Source: Balneolales bacterium
Lineage (GTDB): Bacteria; Bacteroidota; Rhodothermia; Balneolales; Natronogracilivirgulaceae
DNA length: 5,660 bases
Reading direction: 5' to 3'
NCBI GenBank assembly: GCA_007120555.1
Contig: SKNL01000189.1
Coordinates: 1 to 5,660, forward strand
Positions 1-5,660 of the stretch are shown here, one piece after another. Position 1 is the first letter of the stretch. Every line of letters begins with the position of its first letter. Under the pieces are notes generated by a model. That model searched no databases. It was given only the letters and a program-made list of their open reading frames with translations, and was not told where the DNA came from. A program made the position numbers and the translations under genes.

Positions 1-816
1 AAGACCTATGACATGGTGGATACCGGCTTCCGCTTCATCCGCTGGTTTTCCGATCCGTTCGTCAAGTACATTATCCTGCCCTTCTTCTGGTTTGTGGGCG
101 GATTTACGGGCAACATGGGCGTCACCATCATCCTGTTTGCCCTGCTGGTAAAAATTGTCCTCTATCCGCTTACCAAGAAGAGTTTTGAGAGCATGGCCGC
201 CATGCGCGAGCTGCAGCCCGAGATGGAGGCCATCAAGGAGAAGTACAAGGAAGATCCGCAGAAACAGCAGCAGGCCACCATGAAGCTGTTCAAGACCGCC
301 AAGGTGAACCCGCTGGGAAGCTGCCTGCCCAACCTGCTGCAGATCCCGGTTCTGATCACATTCTGGCGTTTCTTCCAGAACTCCATAGAGGTCCGTCAGG
401 AGCGTTTCCTCTGGGCGGAAGACCTCTCGGCGCCGGACATCCTGTTCAACCTGCCGTTCACCATTCCGCTCATGGGCGATCACATCGCCGGATTTGTTCT
501 GCTGATGACCGCGTCCATGGTGATACAGATGAAGGTATCGGGACAGGGTGCCACGGCCCCGAACCCGACCCTGAAAATGATGCAGTACGTACTCCCGGTC
601 ATGCTGTTGTTCATCTTCAACCGGCTGTCGTCCGGGCTCAGCCTTTACTACCTGATCTACAACGCACTCTCCATCGTTCAGCAGATGATGATCAACAAGA
701 AGATCGACCATGTGAAAATGATGGAAAGCGTCGACAAGAAAAAGGCAAAGGAGATGCGCAAGGAGAAGATGCTGGAGGAGAAAAAAGCGCGCAAGGAGAA
801 AAACAGCAAAAAATAA
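1..816 (+). CDS. yidC: Membrane protein insertase YidC (Oxa1/Alb3 family), C-terminal part, 5' truncated by window edge
   Basis: YidC inserts and folds inner-membrane proteins, alone or with the Sec translocon. The frame is open from base 1, so the gene starts upstream; the ATG at 13 is internal, and the large periplasmic domain is missing. Counting from the first codon, 271 residues are visible. They hold the first core helix (about 38-57, ending YPLTKK), a charged cytoplasmic hairpin (about 62-102), the family signature KVNPLGSCLPNLLQIPV (101-117), and further membrane helices near 109-127, 162-178, 194-207 and 212-230 (SSGLSLYYLIYN). The groove position that is Arg in E. coli YidC (FIVRGIMYPL) is Lys51 here, a conservative change I recall as common in Bacteroidota. 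Residues 233-271 form a basic tail with 15 Lys and 2 Arg in 39 residues. The gene ends in TAA at 814-816. Family assignment is very secure. Confidence 0.97.
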   Translation, partial: KTYDMVDTGFRFIRWFSDPFVKYIILPFFWFVGGFTGNMGVTIILFALLVKIVLYPLTKKSFESMAAMRELQPEMEAIKEKYKEDPQKQQQATMKLFKTAKVNPLGSCLPNLLQIPVLITFWRFFQNSIEVRQERFLWAEDLSAPDILFNLPFTIPLMGDHIAGFVLLMTASMVIQMKVSGQGATAPNPTLKMMQYVLPVMLLFIFNRLSSGLSLYYLIYNALSIVQQMMINKKIDHVKMMESVDKKKAKEMRKEKMLEEKKARKEKNSKK

Positions 817-821
817 AGCGG

Positions 822-842
822 CCGGCACTTTCAGAGTTCCGG
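822..842 (+). terminator. Weak hairpin just after yidC, possible terminator
   Basis: Five bases after the yidC stop there is an imperfect palindrome. CCGG (822-825) pairs with CCGG (839-842) and ACT (827-829) with AGT (835-837), with one C/T mismatch between the two blocks and a 5-base loop. The following bases are A-rich and the first T-run (TTTT, 853-856) comes 10 bases later, so this is not a canonical intrinsic terminator. Its position is the main argument for it. Confidence 0.25.
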
Positions 843-881
843 AAAAATGATATTTTGTGTAGAGGGTCAGCATGGAAGGCA

Positions 882-915
882 AACCGGTCGGGATGCCTCT
901 CATGCCGACGCGGTT
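882..915. other. Strong imperfect inverted repeat (stem-loop) in the yidC-amidase spacer
   Basis: Left arm 882-895 and right arm 901-915 can form 13 base pairs around a 5-base loop (CCTCT). The blocks are A882-G886 with C911-T915, G887-G891 with C905-C909, and A893-G895 with C901-T903. The only interruptions are a G/G mismatch (892/904) and a bulged G at 910. The stem is GC-rich, so it should be stable as RNA from either strand. No T-run follows on either strand, so a standard intrinsic terminator is not shown. It could be a 3'-end protective structure for yidC mRNA, a leader structure for the amidase gene, a dispersed palindromic repeat, or a protein-binding site. It lies 95 bases before the amidase start. 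Pairing is read directly from the bases; function is unknown. Confidence 0.55.
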
Positions 916-1009
916 GATCTGTCTAAATCATTTCGATTTCGCTTACGCGTTTCAGTGGGCGCTTCGTGACCTTCGGTTCATTCAAGAATCCTGACTTCTT
1001 TTACCTGCC

Positions 1010-2593
1010 ATGCACCCCTCACTCAGGCATATTCTGTCCCTGCTTCTTTTTGCACTGTGCTCGTTTGCCCTGACCAGCCACCATTTGGCGGATGAGGCGG
1101 GTTTCGGGACGCATCCCGGTGATACCGGCCGGAATGATATCCCCCTGAATATCATCATCCCCGCGAGCGATACCACTTCGGTTGCCCTCAGCCGCCATCG
1201 CATAGCCGCCAATACGCATCCGGAGAACCGGGCTTTCATCAATGGGAAGGAGGTGACCGTGCACCCGAGCGGCGCTTTTGTGGGACTGGCGGATCTGTCC
1301 GTTGGAGAGACTGCAGCCGAGATCAGTGTCCGGACGCCCGAAGGGGACACGCGGATCAGGAAGCTCCATTTTTACCGGCCGGACCCCGACGCGGTCACCC
1401 CGCCGCCAGCGGTACCGGAAGTAATCCGTTATGCCGAAGATCAGCTTCCGGTCGTTGCCCGGATCCATGCCAGACGCGCGTTCGTCAACTCCGGATCCGG
1501 CACCGATCGCCTGGGCGGCGCACGGCTCGGTTACCTGGAGCGCGGGGTGCGCCTTGATGTTGTCGGCGAGCACGGCTCGTTCTACATCGTCCGGCTCTCC
1601 GAAAGCCTGGAGGCCTATCTCCCCATGCGTTTTGCCGAACTGCTGCCCGAGGGCACCCCTCCCCCGCGTTCTCTTACCGGTTCGGCAACGGTGAGCGGCA
1701 CGGACGCATTTGACATGGTCACGCTGTCTCTGGGACAGCGTCTGCCATACATCGCCAACATGCGCACAGACCCCAATGTTATTGAGATTGATATTTTCGG
1801 GGCCGACTCCAACACCAACTGGATCACTCACCTTCAAAGTGCCGAAGGCATCCGGAGCGTCAGCTGGGACCAGGCCGGCACCAACCACTTCCGGCTCTAC
1901 ATCCATCTGGAACACGACATGCACTGGGGATATCACATCGGTTACGGCGTGGGATCCAGCCTCAGGGTCCAGGTGCAGCGTCCACCCCGGCTCGCTTCCA
2001 CCCACCGCCCGCTGGAAGGCATGAGCATCGCCGTGGATGCCGGACATGGCGGGGAAAACCGCGGCGCACTTGGCGCTACCGGAGCGGCTGAGAAAGACAT
2101 CGCCCTTGATATCTCACAAAAACTGAAAGACCGGCTTGAGCGGGAAGGGGCACGGGTCCTGATGACGCGCGACCGGGACATCAATGTCTCCATGATCCAG
2201 CGAAGCGAGATGGTGATCGCTTCCGATGCACACGTGCTTGTCAGCATCCACGCCAACTCCATCGGCAGCGCCACCAATCCCGATGCCATCCACGGCACCA
2301 GTTCCTATTATCGCCATCATGCCTTTCAACCCCTGGCTTTCATGGTACACAACCGGATGCTGGAGCTTCCCCTTCGTGACTTCGGGCTTATCGGGAGCTT
2401 CAACTTCACGCTCAACGCCCTCACCGAAATGCCCAATGTACTGGTGGAAACGGCTTTCATCTCCCATCCGGTGGATGAAATGAAGCTGCTCGACCCGGTT
2501 TTTCAGGACAGGATGGCGGGAAAAATCGTGGACGGGCTCACGGATTTCTTCCTTAATTACGGCAGGCTTCCGGAAACATATTCTTCTTTGTGA
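1010..2593 (+). CDS. Secreted N-acetylmuramoyl-L-alanine amidase (Amidase_3, zinc-dependent) with SH3-like and AMIN-like N-terminal domains
   Basis: Peptidoglycan hydrolase that cleaves the bond between N-acetylmuramic acid and L-alanine of the stem peptide; relatives (AmiA/B/C, LytC/CwlB type) separate daughter cells or remodel the wall. The 527-residue protein opens with an export signal (His/Arg then a hydrophobic run, about 1-22). An Ig-like beta region follows at about 42-123 (FINGKEVTVHPSGAFVGL), then an SH3-like region at about 147-213 and an AMIN-like beta region at about 230-325. The C-terminal catalytic domain (about 338-517) has the expected zinc ligands His346 (DAGHGG), Glu361 (AAEKD) and His414 (SIHAN), and catalytic Glu480 (VLVETAFISHP), so it should be active. 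ATG 1010 is the first start after an in-frame TGA at 992-994; no Shine-Dalgarno is seen. The family is sure; the accessory domain labels are inferred from pattern. It is larger than single-domain amidases because of these domains. Confidence 0.94.
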   Translation: MHPSLRHILSLLLFALCSFALTSHHLADEAGFGTHPGDTGRNDIPLNIIIPASDTTSVALSRHRIAANTHPENRAFINGKEVTVHPSGAFVGLADLSVGETAAEISVRTPEGDTRIRKLHFYRPDPDAVTPPPAVPEVIRYAEDQLPVVARIHARRAFVNSGSGTDRLGGARLGYLERGVRLDVVGEHGSFYIVRLSESLEAYLPMRFAELLPEGTPPPRSLTGSATVSGTDAFDMVTLSLGQRLPYIANMRTDPNVIEIDIFGADSNTNWITHLQSAEGIRSVSWDQAGTNHFRLYIHLEHDMHWGYHIGYGVGSSLRVQVQRPPRLASTHRPLEGMSIAVDAGHGGENRGALGATGAAEKDIALDISQKLKDRLEREGARVLMTRDRDINVSMIQRSEMVIASDAHVLVSIHANSIGSATNPDAIHGTSSYYRHHAFQPLAFMVHNRMLELPLRDFGLIGSFNFTLNALTEMPNVLVETAFISHPVDEMKLLDPVFQDRMAGKIVDGLTDFFLNYGRLPETYSSL

Positions 2594-2655
2594 ATCGTTA
2601 CCATCTGTAATTATACGCATCTTTTTATCCTTCAAATATTTTTTATTATTCCGGC
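2594..2655 (+). promoter_or_regulatory. AT-rich spacer before the acyl-CoA ligase, with a weak promoter candidate
   Basis: This 62-base spacer is clearly more AT-rich than its surroundings, with T-runs near 2622-2626 and 2639-2644. A possible sigma70-like pair is TTGTGA (2588-2593, overlapping the amidase stop) and TATACG (2612-2617), 18 bases apart, each matching 4 of 6 consensus bases. No good Bacteroidota-type element (TTTG with TAnnTTTG) was found. The bases just before ATG 2656 contain no Shine-Dalgarno and are A/T-rich, as in leaders of Bacteroidota genes. A chance match is quite possible. Confidence 0.25.
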
Positions 2656-4362
2656 ATGGATGTATCGCCATTAACCAAAAAAACACTCCCGGCATTACTC
2701 AGCAGAAGCCTCTCCACTTATCCAGACCTTCCGTCACTCGGCTTTGCCGGGGAGAAAGCTGCCACCTATAAGGAACTGGGTGAAAAAATTGATCGTATTG
2801 CAACCTATCTCCAGAATAATGGGGTCGGCCAGGGTGACAGGGTAGCCATTCTCAGCGAAAACGGACCGAACTGGGGTGCGGCCTACTTTGCCATTACTTC
2901 CATGAAATCCATCGTGGTCCCGATTCTCAACGATTTTCATCCATCGGAGATTCACCACATCCTTCGCCATTCCGGCGCCAGTGCGTTATTTGTTTCCGAG
3001 CGACTGTATCACAAGGTGGAGGAGTTTGATCTCAACAGTCTCAGTGCTGTCATACTAATTGACAATCTCTCCGTCATATCCCCCGACTGGTCCAGGGAGC
3101 GTTTGCGCCGTCTCTATGCAGAGGGCAGTCGCGAACTGAAACGGATCAAGCATATGGCACTTCAGAAAGCCGGCTTGTCATCGGCAAGCGCTGATGAAGA
3201 TGATCCGGCATCCATCATATACACATCCGGCACCACCGGACATTCCAAAGCAGTAGTGCTCACACATGGCAACATTACTGGCAATGCTTTGTCCACCAAC
3301 CGGATGATAAAAATAAACCATAATGATCGGATGCTGTCCATCCTGCCGCTTCCACATGTTTATGAATGTACGCTGGGGCTTGTATTGCCTCTGATGATCG
3401 GAGCAACTGTCTATTATGTAAGAAAACCTCCGACGGCAGCAGTCCTGGTGCCCGCTCTTAAAGAGGTTCGTCCTACGGTCATGCTTTCGGTCCCCCTGAT
3501 CATTGAGAAGATGTACAAAGCGCGGATTTTGCCGGAAATCCGCAAGAAATTTGTCCTGAGGACCGCCTACAAGATGCCTCTGCTCCGAAAGGCTATCAAC
3601 CGCAAGGCGGGGGAGAAATTGAAGCAGACATTTGGCGGCTCGCTCCATACGTTCTGCATAGGTGGAGCTGGAATTGCTCCCGATGTGGAGAAATTCCTCA
3701 GAGAGGCTCGTTTTCCATATGCCGTCGGGTACGGCCTGACCGAAACATCTCCGCTTGTCACGGGTACTCCGCCTGCCACGGCGCGGCTGTACTCGGCCGG
3801 AAAGCCGCTCGATGATGTGATGGTTCGGATTGATAATGAAAACAGACGCGCCGATGACGGTGAAATACTGGTTAAAAGTCCCGGCATCATGAAAGAATAT
3901 TACAAGGACCCTGATCTCACCGCTGAAACCATTACGGAAGACGGTTGGCTGCATACCGGTGACCTGGGCCATATCGACAAGGATGGATATCTCTACATCC
4001 GGGGCCGCCTCAAGAACATGATTCTGGGTCCGAGTGGGGAGAACATCTATCCGGAAGCCATCGAATCGGTGCTGCATCGGTCCGAATATGTCCTTGAGTC
4101 ACTTGTATTTCAGCAGGATGGCCGGCTTGTGGCCCGGGTGCATCTGAACTATGAAAAGCTGGATGAAGAGTTGGCCGGACAGAATCTCAACCAAGCCCAG
4201 GAGCGCGAATACATCAAAAAGCTGCTGGTTTCCATACGGGAGGAAACCAATGCCAATGTATCTTCATTTTCGCGGCTTTCCGAAGTCATTATACAACCGG
4301 AGCCTTTTGAAAAAACCCCAACCCAGAAGATCAAGCGCTATCTCTACACCAGTGGTGAATGA
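2656..4362 (+). CDS. AMP-forming long-chain fatty acyl-CoA synthetase (ANL superfamily, FadD/FadD15-like)
   Basis: Activates a carboxylic acid, most likely a long-chain fatty acid, to an acyl-adenylate with ATP and then to acyl-CoA, feeding beta-oxidation or lipid synthesis. The 568-residue protein has the whole ANL core in order: the phosphate-binding loop YTSGTTGHSK (189-198), GYGLTETSP (358-366), the TGD aspartate (Asp436) that binds the ribose, the hinge motif GRLKNMI (450-456) followed by SGENIYPEAIE (460-470), and the C-terminal PTQKIKR (555-561), whose Lys558 is the expected adenylation lysine. The hinge sequence resembles the long-chain ligases annotated FadD15 more than E. coli FadD. 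No signal peptide or strong membrane helix is seen, so it is probably cytosolic or peripheral. ATG 2656 gives a normal N-terminus. By sample counts its GC (about 48%) is lower than that of both neighbours. Chain-length specificity cannot be read from the sequence; an acyl-ACP or other aryl/acyl acid substrate is possible. Confidence 0.93.
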   Translation: MDVSPLTKKTLPALLSRSLSTYPDLPSLGFAGEKAATYKELGEKIDRIATYLQNNGVGQGDRVAILSENGPNWGAAYFAITSMKSIVVPILNDFHPSEIHHILRHSGASALFVSERLYHKVEEFDLNSLSAVILIDNLSVISPDWSRERLRRLYAEGSRELKRIKHMALQKAGLSSASADEDDPASIIYTSGTTGHSKAVVLTHGNITGNALSTNRMIKINHNDRMLSILPLPHVYECTLGLVLPLMIGATVYYVRKPPTAAVLVPALKEVRPTVMLSVPLIIEKMYKARILPEIRKKFVLRTAYKMPLLRKAINRKAGEKLKQTFGGSLHTFCIGGAGIAPDVEKFLREARFPYAVGYGLTETSPLVTGTPPATARLYSAGKPLDDVMVRIDNENRRADDGEILVKSPGIMKEYYKDPDLTAETITEDGWLHTGDLGHIDKDGYLYIRGRLKNMILGPSGENIYPEAIESVLHRSEYVLESLVFQQDGRLVARVHLNYEKLDEELAGQNLNQAQEREYIKKLLVSIREETNANVSSFSRLSEVIIQPEPFEKTPTQKIKRYLYTSGE

Positions 4363-4405
4363 AGCTGATTGCACTTTTTTTGCAGCAGTATTGCTTGTGA
4401 GTTTT

Positions 4406-5629
4406 TCACTCTGCCGATTTCTTTGAAGAACCTTTTTCTTTCCCGGTTTTTCTGCTGACGGATTCTTTCCTGTCAGGATTCTTTCCATCGGATTCACCTG
4501 ATTCCGACATCTCTTCCTTCATGCTGAAACCGCGAAACCGGCTCGAAAAGTACTCCTTTTCCGTCTCCTCGCGCGTCTTGACCTTGCCGAGAAGATAGCC
4601 GTAGGGACGCAGGGACTCTACCTCATCGCAGACCTCCTTGAACATGGCCAGCGCCGGTATGAAGAGGATCATCCCGGCCAGGCCCCATATCTGTCCGCCA
4701 ATGAATATGGCCAGCAGCGTCACCAGCGGATTCAGGCTCACCCGTTGTCCGACAATCATCGGTGTGAACAGGTTGCTTTCAAATAGCTGGATGACGTAGA
4801 AGGAAGCCAGCACCGCTACCGGATACCAGAGCGAATCCATGGTCAGCAGCGCATAGACGATCGGAAGTATGGATCCGATGATGGGCCCCAGGAACGGTAT
4901 CACATTGAGCATGGCGGCGAACACGCCGAAGAAGAGCGCATGATCCACCCCGATGATGGTGAGTGCCAGGCTGTTCAGCACCGCCAGGATGCAGATTACA
5001 AAAAACATGCCGGTTATGTAATTCTGAACTACGCTGCGCACCTTGTTGAGCACCTTTTCCACTTTGTTGTCGCGGTCGGCCTGTGCCAGTGCCATCATGA
5101 AAAAATCCCTGAGGAAATCACGGTAAAGCAGAAGCAGGAAGACATAGATGGGAATCAGGAAAAACATGGTGAGCGTGGTGGCGGCGGTCATCACACCGCG
5201 CGTGAGCGGCTCCACATTATCCTGCAAGAACGAGATGATCGCGTCCTGGGCCGATTCCAGCTGCGCATCCGGTTCCACATCCAGATAGGCATTGAAAAAA
5301 CCGGAAAACTGATCAAACAGCTCGTTGATGCGCTTCTCGATCATGCCCAGATCCTCGGCGAAACTGACGATCTGGGTGTAGAAAAAGAAGATGATGCCGG
5401 CAAGAAACGTGATCCCGATGAGCACGCTGAAAATGGATGCAAAAACCCGGTGGATGCGGTAGCGCTCAATCAACGATGAAAGCGGTGCCAGCAGGATAGA
5501 GAAAAAGACGGCAAAGAGAAAGGGTACCAGGATGGAACTGGCCTGTATCAGAAAAAACACAAAAAGGGTAAGCCCGGCCAGTAAGATGACCAGTTTGACA
5601 TACCAGGGTAATTCAACTGTCTTTTCCAA
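4406..5629 (-). CDS. AI-2E family transporter / PerM-like permease (UPF0118)
   Basis: Multi-pass inner-membrane protein of the AI-2E transporter family. Members include TqsA, linked to autoinducer-2 export, and others linked to Na+/H+ exchange, so the true substrate is open. The 407 residues contain about eight hydrophobic segments: about 12-29, 31-50, 62-84, 148-170, 203-226, 229-262, 267-283 and 300-333. A long soluble stretch at about 86-147 lies between the third and fourth, as is usual in the family. Conserved family stretches are visible at 242-256 (NVIPFLGPIIGSILP) and 286-296 (NLFTPMIVGQR). A hydrophilic tail (about 350-407) is rich in Lys, Glu and Ser. The start is TTG at 5629: an in-frame TAA lies 12 bases upstream (5642-5644), no ATG lies between, and the next Met is residue 96, inside the conserved core. 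An AGGAAAGG on the minus strand (5649-5656) is 19 bases from the start, too far for a normal ribosome site. It converges on the ligase gene with 43 bases between stops. Confidence 0.92.
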   Translation of the reverse strand: MEKTVELPWYVKLVILLAGLTLFVFFLIQASSILVPFLFAVFFSILLAPLSSLIERYRIHRVFASIFSVLIGITFLAGIIFFFYTQIVSFAEDLGMIEKRINELFDQFSGFFNAYLDVEPDAQLESAQDAIISFLQDNVEPLTRGVMTAATTLTMFFLIPIYVFLLLLYRDFLRDFFMMALAQADRDNKVEKVLNKVRSVVQNYITGMFFVICILAVLNSLALTIIGVDHALFFGVFAAMLNVIPFLGPIIGSILPIVYALLTMDSLWYPVAVLASFYVIQLFESNLFTPMIVGQRVSLNPLVTLLAIFIGGQIWGLAGMILFIPALAMFKEVCDEVESLRPYGYLLGKVKTREETEKEYFSSRFRGFSMKEEMSESGESDGKNPDRKESVSRKTGKEKGSSKKSAE

Positions 5630-5660
5630 TGTCTTGCTGCTTTATTTACCTTTCCTGATA

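Noticed and set aside
817..1009. A small gene or tRNA in the yidC-amidase spacer
   Set aside because: No cloverleaf, no short frame with a plausible start and composition, and an in-frame TGA at 992-994 prevents upstream extension of the amidase. Only the two hairpins stand out.
1019..2047. 342-codon open frame on the minus strand, antisense to the amidase gene
   Set aside because: The plus-strand amidase is clearly real, with signal peptide and catalytic motifs. The antisense translation is rich in Gly, Arg, Val and His with no recognisable motif, as expected for a shadow frame in GC-rich coding DNA.
3178..4077. 299-codon open frame on the minus strand, antisense to the acyl-CoA ligase gene
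   Set aside because: It lies wholly over the catalytic core of an intact ligase, and its translation (many His, Arg, Gln, Cys) shows no domain or hydrophobic pattern of its own.
4364..4386. T7 run (4374-4380) flanked by GCA/TGC and GCT/AGC as a terminator after the ligase gene
   Set aside because: The T-run sits in the loop of the possible hairpin rather than after it, and the stems are only 3 bp with a bulge. It is not a convincing intrinsic terminator.
4940..5479. 179-codon plus-strand frame over the permease gene
   Set aside because: It is His/Asp/Glu-rich with no hydrophobic core, the usual mirror of a membrane protein gene; the opposite strand has clear family motifs.
1..5660. A novel defence, mobile or biosynthetic system
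   Set aside because: All four genes belong to well-known housekeeping or envelope families. No repeats, integrase, transposase, toxin-antitoxin pair or CRISPR units are visible.

Overview
The window looks like an ordinary chromosomal stretch from a bacterium of the Bacteroidota/Rhodothermota-Balneolota group. This placement is inferred from memory of family resemblance and is only moderately sure. It rests on three things: the YidC carries a Lys where proteobacterial YidC has the groove Arg, and has a long Lys-rich tail; none of the three visible gene starts has a properly placed Shine-Dalgarno sequence; and the acyl-CoA ligase and AI-2E-family permease resemble those of that group. By counts of sample lines, GC is about 55-60% over most of the window and about 48% in the ligase gene.

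Layout: (1) 1-816 (+) is the C-terminal part of the membrane insertase YidC, entering from the left edge. (2) 817-1009 is a gene-free spacer with a weak hairpin just after yidC and a strong imperfect inverted repeat at 882-915. (3) 1010-2593 (+) is a secreted, zinc-dependent N-acetylmuramoyl-L-alanine amidase with several N-terminal accessory domains. (4) 2594-2655 is a short AT-rich spacer. (5) 2656-4362 (+) is an AMP-forming long-chain acyl-CoA ligase with all core motifs intact. (6) 4363-4405 is a convergent 43-bp junction. (7) 5629-4406 (-) is an AI-2E/PerM-type membrane permease, complete, with a TTG start.

YidC, the amidase and the permease all act at or across the cell envelope, and the ligase activates fatty acids for lipid metabolism. 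Nothing in the sequence ties them into one pathway. The three plus-strand genes could be partly co-transcribed, but the spacers (193 bp with strong secondary structure, then 62 bp AT-rich) make separate promoters as likely. I found no RNA gene, mobile element, CRISPR array or defence system, and no convincing evidence of an undescribed system. The points most worth a second look are the 882-915 stem-loop, the multi-domain N-terminus of the amidase, and the base-composition dip over the ligase.
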